DNA of 60,608 nucleotides from Rachicladosporium sp. CCFEE 5018 (GCA_002077045.2 KZ111143.1:473240-533847), one strand, 5' to 3'. Positions 31,899 through 44,501 are shown, counted from the stretch's first letter. Notes: a model not told the origin generated them from the sequence alone. Program-made: numbers and translations.

Positions 31899-34800
31899 AT
31901 GGCCGACAGTACCTCTCAGACATCACCAGGATATAGCGTTCATCCGGGCATTGCTACACGGAGTAGCTCAAAGAACGTTCTTCGCGGCGGCGACGGTAAA
32001 TCCAGCCCTCCTTCGACGCCGCGCAATCCTCCGCGACGCGCGAAAAAGGGCAAAGCGCCCGCGTACGCACAGAGTCGTGGGCAAGAGGGCATCAACTGGG
32101 AGCGATCGCTGGCGACAGACACCAGGCACTCGCATGGACTCTCCTGGTCCAGCACAACCCGAGACAGCGTAGTGGACAACCTCTTGCAATCCCTCGATGG
32201 CCTTTCCTCGCAGATGAGAGCGACATTTGAAAGCACTGGCGCACAATTCGACGACTTTGAGGACAGGCAGCGCGAGCGCGATCGCATCAGACAGGCGCCA
32301 TTGCACGCAGCCGACAGACCAGCGCAGCGACCAAGAGGCCACACATACTCTTCATCACTCTCTTCCGACCTTACCTCGCGCATCCCAGAGGAGTCGCCGA
32401 CCAGCAACTTTTCCAGTCCGCCTTATCGCAGCCGCAGGAGCAATAGCAGCAGCAACGTGGGCACACACCTCCCAGCGCAGAAGTCAGGCAGAGCACCGAC
32501 TTCGCGCTACAGCCAGCTACAGAGGAACCTGAGCAGTGACACGAGTCGAGGGGCGCACAGCGTTCTCTCGCACAGGCAGGTGAACGGTCAGTCAAGAGAC
32601 GAAGGCAAGACATCTTTTGAAAGCCAAGGGTATGACCTAGTGAAAGAGTCTGGACGATTGGCTTGGGGTGGTGTAGGACGTTCTGTGAGCATGGACCATA
32701 TTTACGCCGACGCCAACACCAGAGTCTCATCAGTGATGGAACGTGGACGACCTGTCCCATCCGCATTCAGTAGCTACGAAGTACCGTCGAACGCTGCGCC
32801 AGAACCTATGATACCTGCGGGACCGCGTAAAATGCAGAATCCCAACGCGACAGGGCCGGTGTATGTCAATCAGGCTACGAAAGGGAGTGCGTTGAGGAAG
32901 ATAACGACACAGTCGGATCTACGCTCGGCGAGTACTCCGATGATACCGCAGGACGTGCGAGATAGAGCGAGCGACTTTGTGCGGAACAACAGCATGCAGG
33001 GCAATCCGGTAGTGCCGCCACTCGGTGAGCGTGCAGTATCGACCTCAATATCTGGTGGTGGAAGAGCGAGAGATGCGCTGAGTCCACATCGCGAACGTCA
33101 AGGGTTCTTCAAACGAGTCTTCGGTGGCTCAAGTCGGACGAGCGAGCGACCAGTCTCACCTCATGGAGCACCGGACGCTGGCAAGGAGAACAAGAAGCCC
33201 TCCGTATCTACGACAAATATGACAAGCTCGAACCTCAAGAACGAGGTCCAGCAGCTGCCGAATTCGACTGCGGTCACCACCGCATCTTACCCCCCAGTAT
33301 CACTCAATAAGAAGCCATCGTCATTCTTTCGCAGGCGAAAGAAATCGGCTAGCGATAACTCGTTACCACCGCCTCTGCCCCTACATCTCGACCAAGCCAA
33401 GCTTACGCCTGCACAGCCCAGTCCGTCTGCAAGCAGTCTACGCAAAGTCATGGATCCCTTCCTGCGGGATGAGGACACTTCGGCAGCAATGCGACCACCA
33501 CTATTGGTGAAGACTGATTCTCGACCAGACTCGAGTACTTCGCATACTGGAGACTCGGACAGCCTTGACATCTTCCATTCTGGCTACACGCCTCCACCTG
33601 ACGCATCGCTTGGTAAGAGGAACCCATTTTCTCGAGAACCAACGGGTGCGCGGCCCAGTCAGGACAGCGACGGTAAGTTGAAAGTGAAAGTCAAAAAGAA
33701 GAAGCCGGAGCCGATTGTCGCAAGCGCAACGAGCAACGATACAGATCGGCAGAACTCGCAGCCTAGCGGAGTGCAACCAGACCTTATGTCACCCGCTACG
33801 TTCTATTCACCAATGGAGGAATCACAGCGTAGGATCTCTCCAATGTCGTCTGAAGCGATGGCAACAAGTGAGCCGGAGCAGCGACCGGTGAGCCGGGCAA
33901 GCACAGGCGATCGCATACTTGCATCAGCAGGAGTGAGTCCCGTAGAGCCAAGTCAAGAAATGCGTGACTTCGCAGCCGAGAACAATCTGGATCTTCACAT
34001 GCAGGAGTCGAGCTGGCCAGCGACGGAACGTTCCCAGGCAGAGACATCGAGAGAGGCGAACGGACCTACACGTCTGTTCTTGCAGCCATCTGTCGATGAC
34101 CTCGGGAAGATCGCCTCTCGCAAGACTGGAGTGTCACCACAGAGCTCGAAGCAGTCGTCAAGATCTGCGTCCGTGAATATGCCTGGCGCGAATGAGCAGG
34201 CGCCAGCAACACCAAGCACGCGCTACCACTCTGCTACAAGCCTACCGCTTGTGCAGATGGACGGCAACGATCTGCTCCGGCCATCGCTCGATGCATACAG
34301 CATGCGAAGCTCATCGAAAGACTCCGGTGATGCGTCCAAAGAACGCGCAAAGCGCATCTTCGACGGTGACGAAGACGATGTCACTCAGATGGAAGCCGCC
34401 TCATGGCTTGGCGAGAACAAGACGCTGAATCAGCGGACACTCGCAGCCTATATGCTGATGTGGGACTTTGCTGGGATGAATGTGCTCGCTGCTTTGCGAG
34501 CGCTGTGTGGCAAGCTCGTGCTGAAGGGCGAGACGCAGCAGTTTGATCGCATTATTACTGCCCTCTCATCGCGATGGTGCGAGTGCAATCCGAATCACGG
34601 CTTCAAGGCTCAGGATGTAGTGCATACCATGCTCTACTCACTGATCTTGCTGAACACTGATCTCCATATGGCTGACATTGGCGACAAGATGTCAAAGAGT
34701 GCGTACGTGAAGAATACCCTGCCAACTATCCGGCGTGTTGTATCTGATGCTGCACCCGGAGCGTTCGACGAAACGCTCCGCCCGGCAACGAATGGCCAGA

Positions 34801-36775
34801 CCCGAGCTGCGATCCCTTGGCCTGAGGCGAACTTATCCGGTCCAAACTCACCTGCTTTACCGCCTGACACGCCTCAAGAGCGAACGTCGTTCGATCTTGG
34901 TGCACGTCCCAATGCTACAAAGCGGCTTTCGATCCGGCCGGGCATGTTCCGAGGAGAGTCGGACGGCTTTACACCTGATTCAGCAAACAGCAGCTCGTCC
35001 AATGCACTCGTGAACAGTCAATTCAGTGGTAACATGCGTGCCTGGGAATTCGAGGTTGAGGTTGTGCTCAAGTCTTTCTGGAACTCGATCAAGGGCGAGC
35101 CCTTGCCACTGCTCAGTCTGTCAGTCTCCGACGTACGTGGGTCTGAACGCAATCTGGCACCAGGCGTACTCAAGAGGTCCGGCTCGGTCGCTAGTAGAGC
35201 GCCTTCGGAAGCTGCGTCGTATCGCTCAAAACCTGGTTTGCGCAATCTGTCGATGGGTTGGCAAGGTCGCAACACAAGGTCGAGGCCCAAGATGTACAAC
35301 CCCAGCACTGTCGGTTCCTCGCGGACAAGCTTTGATGACGATAGCAGCATGTGGTCGGGCGTGCAGAGCAGCACGTGGAGCAGCAAGAACTCGTATGGCA
35401 AGACTCTTGCGTCCAGCTCTGTGGGCAGCCTTGGGCACTTCTTCTCGCCTTCCGATGCATCATACAAGCACTCGATAGGCTTCGCGAACGCCCTATCGCA
35501 GGCGATCATCCGCGAGGAGGGCGTTGCAAATGGCGTGGACAACGACTCCATCACGATCAAGGGCGATTTGCTCGAGGACGAGTCACTGACACTAGAGGGA
35601 GCGCCATGGGCAAAAGAAGGCATCGTAAAGCAACGCCACGAATTCGAAGCCACAGACCGCAAAGCCAAAGACCGCACCTGGAGCAGCGACTTCTTCGCCG
35701 TCATCAGCAAAGGCAAACTCACCCTCTTCAACTTCAACACCACCACCACCACCAAATCCCGCTCACTGGGCCGTCAGCGCTTACAGAAGACTGCTTTCGC
35801 CAGCAAGGCAGCTAGCATCGCCTCCACGCAAGTCGGCGGCGGAGACTGGATGGGCAACGCCGAGCAGATCGCCTCTTTCGCGCTCCGCCACACTGTCGCA
35901 GTCACCCTGCCATCGGGGTATAACAAACACCGATACGTCTGGGCGCTGCGATTACCCGGCGGAGCGTGTCATCTGTTCGATGTCGGCACGCCTGAGATCG
36001 CGGTGGAGTGGGTCTCGACGGCGAATTACTGGGCCGCGCGCCTGAGCAAGGAGCCGCTTTCGGGAGGCGTGTCGAATATCGAGTATGGATGGAGTGAGCA
36101 GGTGATCAACACATCACTGATTGGGTCGGCTGGGGAGAATGTGAGTACGCCGCCTTCCGCCATGGGCAACAGGGCGCGGACGCATACGCACAGCTCGTCT
36201 ACGGGTAACAACGCGTTGCCGAGACCGAGCATGCAGAGCTCGATTCGCGGAAGCTTCGATCTTGTATCCACTGGAGGCGGTACAAGGGGTCCGAAGTTGG
36301 CTGGTGACAAAGCTCAGCTTGCAGACTGGAAGCAGCCGAGTCCGAGTATGATGGCTAGCCAGCTCATGGAGGTCGATCAGATGAAGACTATGGTTGCCTA
36401 TGTTGCGAATGCGGAGAAGGAGCTTGAGGAGCACAACGAGTTGAAGAACGCGATTGAGTTGGCTGTGAGTTGCTTCCCTGTGCAAAATATCTTGGCAGGA
36501 TTGTTACTGACTTGTCTCCGTAGTACTCACCTCACTCGCACAACTACCGCAGAGCTCTCGCCAACTGGCAGCACAAGTCCGAGTACTTGCTGCGTGAGAT
36601 CGTGAAGTTCCGTACATACATCGAGAGTCTGGCTGCGGCTATGAAGGCCAGGGATGAGGTTCTGGCACGGCGCGAAGCGGCCAAGAACGGCGGCGGGAGA
36701 AACGTCGCGTCACAGATAATCGAGGAGAAAGGCAATGATACCACACCGAGGCAGAGTCGGATTGTGGGTGCATGA
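31899..36775 (+). CDS. Sec7-PH domain ARF guanine nucleotide exchange factor
   Basis: Exon 1 31899-36464 and exon 2 36524-36775 encode about 1605 residues. The first 800 are disordered and Ser-rich. A Sec7 domain lies near 820-950: TLNQRTLAAYMLMWDFAG, CGKLVLKGETQQFDRIITAL (with the catalytic Glu of the exchange finger), and HTMLYSLILLNTDLHMADIG. A PH domain follows at about 1234-1384 (WAKEGIVKQRHEFE and WSSDFFAVISKGKLTLFNF). A coiled-coil C-terminus (VDQMKTMVAYVANAEKELEE) completes it through the intron, ending near RIVGA. Sec7 followed by PH and coiled coil is the EFA6/PSD type, acting on plasma-membrane ARF6-like GTPases in trafficking and cortical organisation. A target ARF cannot be assigned from sequence. 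Confidence 0.9.
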
Positions 36776-37212
36776 AGAGGGCAAAGGCCGTGTATTAGTA
36801 GGCATGATTGTGATGTGATCTAGGAGCGACGACTGTGAATGGAATGAGGCTTGCGATGGACTTCGCTGTAACTGTATGTATTTGTACGAGGGTATCTGAA
36901 CATGGTCATGCTAGCTGCATCTCACGGGCTCACAGTCTCATGGTATCGCTGCTATATATGCACTCGGAGCAGAACATCCGTCGATCAAGCGTTGGCGAGA
37001 CCTGAGCCATATCCGAGGCTTTCCCCTGGCTCGCGTTTTCCTGGCAACATTGATACACGCATACTCAGAGCAGAAGAATTACTTGCCCAGTTCCCACGAG
37101 CGATAGGCGACACACAGCACTTCCCGAGCTCCTCACTGCTGCAGTACTAACCCACCAAACATCGAAAGGAACACAAAGACGCCTGTGCACGACATCAAAC
37201 ACCTCCGGCAAC
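36776..37212. other. Convergent intergenic region
   Basis: These 437 bases hold the 3' sides of the Sec7 and BTB genes. No gene was recognised. Confidence 0.45.
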
Positions 37213-37949
37213 TCACAGCGGTCCTAAAAAATCATCCGTGTACTCATGGTAGTTGCCGCACTTGAGGAACTCCTCTTCAGCACAAGACCTCTCGCGCGCC
37301 ACCCGATACAGCGCAGCAACAAGATCCGCCATGAAATCTGGATGTCCACCTCTCATATCTTCACTAGCAAACCACGTAGCGTCTCCCTGCCGCACATACA
37401 TGTCGACCAACAACCGCCGCATGGGTGATGACGCCGGCGTGCCTTCGTATACCGTGGTAACGGCATCAATGTGCGGACATTCAGTGTCATTGCACTCGTT
37501 TCGCAGTTGGTTCGTCTCGATCATGCAGTCTATGATGGCGATCTTGAAGTCACGATCCTGCATTCGCTCGCCTAGCAGGTAGAGGTCCGAGAGGAACGCG
37601 TAGCGCTCGGCGATGTCGAAGCCTGCGGGACTTTGCAATGGCTCCGTGGCTATTCCTTGCTTGTAGAGGTAGTGGAGGTAGTATCGGAAGTCATCAGGCC
37701 TCTCCTCAGGCAGTCTGATCGTTCGCTCCTCGCCTTCTTGCCACCACTTCTGCAGAGCAAGCTTGGAAAACTCAGACGAGTTGCGGAGATGCGAGGCATG
37801 AACGGCCATCCTCGTCTCGTAGGGTCCGACGAGTAGGGTGACCATGTCATCGCGGAACCTGAGCACGCTTCAGTAGTTGTCGCGTGCACGAGCGGAGGGA
37901 GTACTGACTCTAGCAACATGGCTTCAGCCGATCTCTTCCTGCTTGTCAT
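37213..37949 (-). CDS. BTB/POZ domain protein
   Basis: Exon 1 37949-37909 (MTSRKRSAEAMLLE) and exon 2 37858-37213 give about 228 residues. The join GA/G restores LLEFRDDMVTLLVGPYE. The BTB fold is recognisable: VTLLVG, FAVHASHL-like (here MAVHASHLRNSSEFSKLAL), IRLPEERPDDFRYYLHYLYK, and RYAFLSDLYLLGERMQD. Filamentous fungi have many such short BTB proteins, which may act as adaptors, for example for Cul3 ligases; the specific partner is unknown. The exon 1 start is supported by the clean GTCAGT..TGCTCAG splice. Confidence 0.75.
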
Positions 37950-38403
37950 CTTTTATTCTTGCTTCGCGAGTTGAAGCAGCGGTAGTCCGCATGCGATCAA
38001 TGTACATGGCGATGGCTGATGTTCGTTGACGCGTGTGCGGTCATCGTCTCGCGGTGGTCAGGAAGGTGCGCTTCGACAGAACGATAGGGAAGGTGCGATG
38101 GATTCAGTCGGCGTGTGAGGATGGTAAGTGCTGAGGTCACAATCGATCAGTGTACACATACTGACTGTATCCTTCTCGAATGCCCTGTCGACTGGATCAT
38201 GGATGCAGTCAGCTGGATAGTGCCATCAAAGTGGCGAAGTCACTGGTATGTTCAGTGTTTCATCATTGCACCGTATCGCACGTTCAGTGTTTGACCATTT
38301 CACCGGATTGAGAGAATGCGACCAAGGACGGATGGTCTCTCGCATACGGGATGACGAGTACGTCGATGAGTCTCGCAGCATTTTGTGTCGCTCAGAGGGA
38401 TGA
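37950..38403. other. Intergenic region upstream of the BTB gene
   Basis: These 454 bases lie between the BTB start and the LACTB2-like stop and should hold the BTB promoter. No gene was recognised. Confidence 0.45.
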
Positions 38404-39258
38404 CTACAGCTTCCCACCCTCAACCAGCTCCCACCGGCTGCCTGCTTTGCGTACCTTGCCCTCGCCCTCCAGCTTTCGCAAAACATGCAGGAGACTACCT
38501 TCGGCAGGTTGATGCAGATGCTCGGGGTACTGTGCATAGATGACCTTCACTAGCTCCATGCTCGCCCAGTCTTGCTTATCATCTTCTCGCCTCCTGCCCA
38601 GGACTTCGAGCGCCTCGACCTCGCGCTGCTTTCGGTGCTCAATGTACTCTAGTACTTTCGACTTGCCCTCAGTGATGACTTCACCGTGTCCAGGGTAAGC
38701 TCTGCCGTCAAACAGGGTCGACATGGTCTTTAGACTTGCCATGTAGGCAGCCAAATCCTCAAAGACTGCGGTTCCGTGGCCAAGGACATTGTCACCAGTG
38801 AACAGAGCGTCCTCCTCCGCGAGGCGAAAGACCATATGGTCGATTGCATGACCAGGTGTATACGTCGCTTTTAGCGTGGCGCCCTCGACTTGGATCTCTG
38901 CATCATCACCAAAGCCTGTCGCCTTCCCGTCCCATCCCTCACCTGGTCGATGCTTGAGCACTTCGACATGTGGCTGCAGGGCTTTCAGGTCGGCTACGCC
39001 GCCGACATGATCTGGGTGCCAGTGTGTGAGTATCACCTTACTCACCTCTGCTTTCTCATCGGTTAGGACAGTCTTGATCGAATCGATCCAGGCTGGAATA
39101 CCATGGCCAGTATCAATGAGTAGTCGCTTGCGACCGGTGCCTATTAGATACGTATTGGTGCCTTGCAGCGTGTATTTGGATGGATTGCCACCAAGGACGC
39201 GGATCACTCGCGGACTAAGCCGAGTGACAGCAGGCAAATCTGGTAGCTGAGCGGCCAT
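38404..39258 (-). CDS. Metallo-beta-lactamase-fold hydrolase, LACTB2-like
   Basis: A single exon of 284 residues from MAAQLPDLPAVTRLSPRVIR. The MBL metal motif is LTHWHPDHVGG, with further ligands in TPGHAIDHMVF, LFTGDNVLGHGT and YPGHGEVI. A C-terminal winged-helix region follows, as in human LACTB2, a mitochondrial endoribonuclease. In filamentous fungi the same family includes thioesterase-like enzymes of polyketide pathways; no synthase is present here. The frame extends upstream with an in-frame ATG at 39366, whose product adds 36 residues including a basic, Ser-rich stretch resembling a mitochondrial presequence (FSFLHSSRRHTFRTKSIAPQ). Both starts are plausible. Confidence 0.85.
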   Translation of the reverse strand: MAAQLPDLPAVTRLSPRVIRVLGGNPSKYTLQGTNTYLIGTGRKRLLIDTGHGIPAWIDSIKTVLTDEKAEVSKVILTHWHPDHVGGVADLKALQPHVEVLKHRPGEGWDGKATGFGDDAEIQVEGATLKATYTPGHAIDHMVFRLAEEDALFTGDNVLGHGTAVFEDLAAYMASLKTMSTLFDGRAYPGHGEVITEGKSKVLEYIEHRKQREVEALEVLGRRREDDKQDWASMELVKVIYAQYPEHLHQPAEGSLLHVLRKLEGEGKVRKAGSRWELVEGGKL

Positions 39259-40126
39259 ATTCCAGACGAGGTAATTTCTCCGCTGGGGAGCGATGCTCTT
39301 TGTGCGGAAGGTATGTCGTCGTGATGAGTGCAAAAAGCTGAAGGCAGGACCAGAGGGACTGCGCATGAGCACTCGGCCGCCCCAAAGACGTGACGATCGA
39401 GGTACGATCCGCACAAATAGTCTCAGAGGGCACTCCGTTGGCCGCTTTCGCACAGGCGGACAATGTGTTACGGGTTTGTCACCACTGACAGTATCTTCAG
39501 ATCTAGTCGAACAACGCAGTACTGAACGACCGTAGTCCAAGAAGCTGTCCGAGACCGCTCGACAGCGACCAGGTCTGCCCGCACGCTTTCGCTCAATAGC
39601 ACTCAAAAGCAGTACGAATGATTATGGCTTTTACAACCTACAGATCTCACGCCATCTGACGTCTTCAAAAGTCTGGCCCCAGAGCCGAGGTCATTTTCGC
39701 CCCAAAGTCTGTCTTGCGCATCATCACGACAATGTGTTGTATCCGAATCGGTAGGAAATTATTCGAGTCAGACTATCAGACATCGGCGCTCCGCTTCTGC
39801 AGATCAGCGATAGATGCCAGACCACGAAGAGACAGCATGTCCGAGCAACTTATCCTTCAAGCTGCTCGATCATTTCAACGACTCCCTCTCCCGTTCCCTC
39901 CCTTCCTTGACAGCTCTATTATATACCAAGCCATCCCCGTGACGATCACATCAAGCAAACCAGAGACAACATAGACCATGCTCGGTGCTCATATACGCTG
40001 TGCTCGTAATGTACACAGTCTCTACTCTCTCCTTCCTGCTCTCCTCTCAGCAACGCTACTATACAGCGCGCCTGGTGGCACAGGATACCACTGCGTGGTC
40101 GCGGAGTATGACACCCGAGTGCACAC
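39259..40126. other. Intergenic region, possibly holding an alternative LACTB2 start
   Basis: 868 bases between the LACTB2-like start at 39258 and the IF-2 3' end. The part up to 39366 may be coding if the upstream ATG is used. The rest shows no convincing gene. Confidence 0.45.
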
Positions 40127-43100
40127 CTAAAGCTTCCGCTTTTCGCTTCGCTCCTCATAGCATTGTACAAGGTCCCCCGCTTCGAAGTCTTGCCATTCAG
40201 TGCTGTTCGGTAGAGCAAAGCCGATACCGCATTCAGTACCCTTTCGCATCTCCTGAACATCTCGCTTGACGTTCTTGAGACTCGAGATCGTACCTATGTC
40301 CACAATGTCAGCAACTATACCCGAAGGACCACGCGTATCGACGTTGACCACTCACCATCGAAGACCTTGTCGCTCCCTCTCATGACCCTGACTCTCGAGT
40401 TCCTCGTCACAACGCCATTCCTAACCTTCACTCCAGCAATCTTGACACTCTTCTTCCCCCCAAGCGAAATATCGAAACCCAGCACCACCTCCGCCTCCCC
40501 CACCACCCTCTGACTCACAACATGCGGCAGCCTATCCTCAAGCACAGCTTTAACATCATCCAACACCCGATAGATGACATTATTCTCCAGTACCTTTATC
40601 CCCTTCGCCTCAGCCATGCTCAACATCCCCGGATTCGGCGGCAGATTGAAAGCAATAATATGTCCTCCAGCCGTTTCGGCCATCTCGATATCGGATTCGT
40701 AAACGGGTCCCACGGTCGAGGAGAGGATGTCTGGTCGGATTAGGGGGGAGATCAGGGATTGCAGGTAAGCTGAGAGCGCTTCTGCGGAGCCAGAGACGTC
40801 GGCTTTGAGGATGAAGGGGACGAGGAGTTGGCCGGTGGACTCTTCGGGCGAGTCGGTGGATGGAGCAGCAGCGGCGGAAGTCTTGGCAGCTGGGTCGGCT
40901 TTGGATTGCTCGGCGATACGGTCAGCTTCGCGCTTGTCTTGCGCGGCTTTGCGCGCAGCGTTGATGGCTTCTGTGTCGGCTGCGGTCTTCTCTCGTTCCA
41001 GAAGTTCTTGGCGATACTCGACAGCTGAGCCTGCTTTCTGCTCGGAAGGCGCTTGTAGGACTTCGTCGCCGGCTGAAGGCTGATCGCGCCAGCCGTCTAC
41101 TTCGACGGGCATACCAGGGTATGCTGCATCGATCGCAACGCCGGCTTCGTTGCGGAGGGAGCGGACGCGGGTCCATGTCCTGCCCGCGACGATGACAGTA
41201 CCTTGTCTGAGAGTGCCGCGACGGACGAGTACAGTAGCCACGCGACCGGCTTTCTTGGTGGTGGCCTCGAGTACCCAGCCTTCGACGGCACCTTCAGAAT
41301 CTGCGCGGTGATCGAGGATCTCGCTCAGTGTGACGACAGCTTCCTCAAGCTCAGCCATACCTTTACCCGTCTTGCCGCTCACAAGCACGACTTGAGTCTC
41401 ACCGCCAAAGTCCTCGATCTCGACGCCATGGCGTGCGAGGTCTTGCTTGACGCGCGTTACGTCTGCTTCCTCCTTGTCGACTTTGTTGACGGCCACAATA
41501 ATCGGAACATTGGCTGCACGGGCGTGCTTCAGCGCTTCGAGAGTCTGCGGCTTGACGGAATCATCGGCCGCGACGACAAGGATAACGATATCTGTCACAT
41601 TAGCTCCGCGCTGGCGCATGGCGAGAAAGGCTGCGTGGCCTGGGGTATCGAGGAAGGTGATCGTCTTGCCAGATGCAGCGAGCGGAACGCTGAAAGCGCC
41701 GATATGCTGTGTGATGCCTCCAGCTTCTCCCGCTGCCACGCTGCTCTTGCGCAGGTAGTCGAGAATTGTAGTTTTGCCGTGATCGACATGTCCCATGATC
41801 GTCACTACAGGCGGGCGACTCGGGAGGTAGTCCTTGTCTTCCGCTGCAACCTCAGGGGCAGGCTTGAGATCACGCTCCTCTTCTTCGCTGATGCCTGAGT
41901 CGAAGACAGGCTCGAGATCGTACTCCATGGCGATCATCCCACTGACTTCAGTGTTCAGAATCTTGCCAGGGAATACATCATCGTAGCCCAGGTCCTCAAG
42001 GCGGGAGACGAATTGCTCGTATCGCGCACCTACAGCCTGTGCCAGATTCTGCACCGAGATAAACTCAGGCAATCTGATTTGATTCCGCTGCTCAGCCTGT
42101 TGGGCCGCACGCTCAGCAGCACGTTCAGCGCGCTTCGCAGCCTCTTTCTCCTCGCGCTTAATAGCCTTGCGATCGCCTCGGTCATCTTCGACTTCGTCGT
42201 CAACGTCTCGTCGGCCACGACGACCGCCGTACTCGTCGTCTTCGTCTTCATCACGGCGACTACGGCGACCCGACTTCTTCTTCTCCGGTTCCTCATCGCG
42301 AAACTTGCGGGACTTCAGCACGCGAGGTTCCTCCGCCTCGGATGGAGCAGCAGTAGCTTCACCGGAGCGCAGTCGATCACGCATGAAGCTCTGCGCATCA
42401 TCGCTCTCTCGCGCCTGGACTCTAGGTCTTCTGACATCACTCACGTTACTTCCCACCGATTGGTGATGCTGTCCGAGCTTGTCGTGGCGAGCAGGCGCTA
42501 CGTCAGCGAAGAACCCATCATCGCCAAATGAGTTCACGGAACTTGTGCGTCGTATCTGAAGCGGCTGCGACAGTTTCTCCGGACACAACTTCGCCACATG
42601 TCCGCTCTCACCGCAACGATTACATACCGGCTGTGTGGGCTTTGACGGGCATAAAGAAGCAATGTGGCCTTGCTTGCCGCACTTGAAGCACTTTGGTCCA
42701 GGACACTCGCGGGCATGGTGGCCTTCGGTACCGCATCGAGCACAATTTGTAACACGTGGTGAAGTCTGAAGAGGAAACCCCAAGGGTTTGTAGGAAGTCT
42801 GTACAGGAGGAGCTGATCGCGCTCTCTGCGCTGCGCTCTGGTCACGCTGTTGCTTGTGCTCACTGAACAGCCGATCGACGTCGTCCTCGCTGTACAACGG
42901 TCGCGTTGCTTCAGGAGGAGGTGGAGCTGACTGTGAAGCCACTGGCTCGGGCTCGCGGCGCCGGAAGTGTTGCCAGTCTTCTTGTGGTAGGTCGTCGAAT
43001 GTCGACATCGGGTTGATGTCTCGTGCACTGAGTGGAGAGGCGCGGAAGGTACGGCTGCTTGCATTGCTGCGCGTGTTGGGCGATTGACGTGTGGATGGCG

Positions 43101-44501
43101 ATGAACGCGCGCGCCTGGAGGTAGCTTCTAGGTCCAGTGCGTTCGAGTCAGTGTCCTCCTGAAATGAGAAGGATTCTGCTGTAGGCGGAGAAGACGCATT
43201 CGCCCACGCCGAATCAAGTTGTGCTTGCTGAGTCTCTGGCGGACTACGGACTGCTGTGCTGAGGATCTCTGCGATAGACTGCGCGCCAGGGTGCACAGGT
43301 GGAGTTGATCGCCGCGATGGGGGCGGTGATCTCCCGTCCGCGGTGCTTTGAGGTGATGGCCTTGTAGTGATGGAAGCCTGATCGCTCTCCGTGGAGACGA
43401 ATTTTTGATTGTCTTCACGTTGGTGAGCCACACCGGAGAAGTCGAAATCGTCGCCAACATGGGGCTGCAGTTTTGCCCGCGGACTCTGCCTTACAGCACG
43501 ATCCTGTCCAGTCACAGCTGGAGGGGTGTATACTGCGGGCGGTATGTCCTCCCCAAGCACCAACTCTGCTCGCTCGGTAGCCGTAGTGCCCCAGCCTGAC
43601 ACAGTGTGCTCCCTCCGTGTCTCTTTTCCACTTGAAGTCAAGAAGTCGGGCATAGCCATCTTCTTCGGCGCAGGCCCAGCAGCCTTCCTTAGTTGAGATC
43701 TCGCCATAGGCCTCTGCACGGCTTGATGAGACTCCGCCGACTGGACCTCATCTGCACCCTCTTTCCGCGCATCGCGATTCTGAGAACCTCCCAGCTGCAA
43801 TACTTTATGTGTACCTCCCAGATCCTTAGTTCTCGTATCCTGCCGCGCGATTTGTTCCGGACCGAACGGTCCCCTTCGGCTCTCCCTTTCCCTCTTCATT
43901 GGCCGCGGAACAGCCTCGCTTTTCTCCGCCCGTGAGGCTTCTGCGCCATCTATCTTCCGGAACGGACTTCTCCTATCAGACCCGATATTCTTCATGGGTA
44001 GCTCGCCTCTAGCCAGAGCTCGTGATTCGACGGCGCGCCTCGCGATGTCCTTCTGCTCCTCCTTCCATCTCCTCGCGTCCTCTTCATCTCGTCTCCGTCG
44101 TTGCTCGAGGGCAGCGCGCTCTCGCTCCTCGCGCTGCCGTCGCTCGACATCGTCTCGACGTGACCGCAAAGCAGCCTTCTCTCGCTGCTCCGAGGCGGAC
44201 AGAGGGGAGGTGGGGTCGAAGCCAGTCCATTGCGGAGGGGAACTGGAGGCATGATTGGTAGGAACCTCAGCAGCTGCTGCGGCGGCGGACTGGAATGGAG
44301 GTCGAGTGGTGGATATGCCTCTTCGTTGCGTTGGTAGTCGCGATGATAGCAAGGGTCTTGCGACAGATATGGGAAGGTCCCCGGTCAGGCGACATGCGCA
44401 GAAGATGCAGAGCGAGTCTGTCGTTGAAGCCTAGTCTTGTCAGTACTGCAGTATAGAGGATATATAAGAAGACATACTCTCAACAGCTTCCGCGCCCTCA
44501 T
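40127..44501 (-). CDS. Mitochondrial translation initiation factor IF-2 with three CCHC zinc knuckles
   Basis: Three exons (44501-44478, 44430-40356, 40293-40127) encode about 1421 residues, far longer than the roughly 700 of yeast or animal mitochondrial IF-2. Exon 1 codes MRARKLLR; the next residues form a basic, Ser/Thr-rich presequence (RRGISTTRPPF). Residues up to about 565 are disordered and charged. Three CxxCxxxGHxxxxC knuckles lie at about 571-624 (CARCGTEGHHAREC, CFKCGKQGHIASLC, CNRCGESGHVAKLC). The GTPase follows: G1 GHVDHGKT near 888, G3 DTPGH, G4 NKVD, then the IF-2 beta-barrel and C2 region with a charged insert. The last intron joins VFDG to TISSLKNVK. IF-2 places initiator tRNA on the mitochondrial ribosome. 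The frame is continuous, so knuckles and GTPase are one protein. Confidence 0.92.

Noticed and set aside
35018..35755. 245-residue open frame antisense to the Sec7 gene
   Set aside because: Shadow frame under the PH and linker coding region, with no family motif.
42583..42744. CCHC knuckles as a retrotransposon gag remnant
   Set aside because: They lie in one uninterrupted frame with the IF-2 GTPase, with no protease, reverse transcriptase or terminal repeats nearby.
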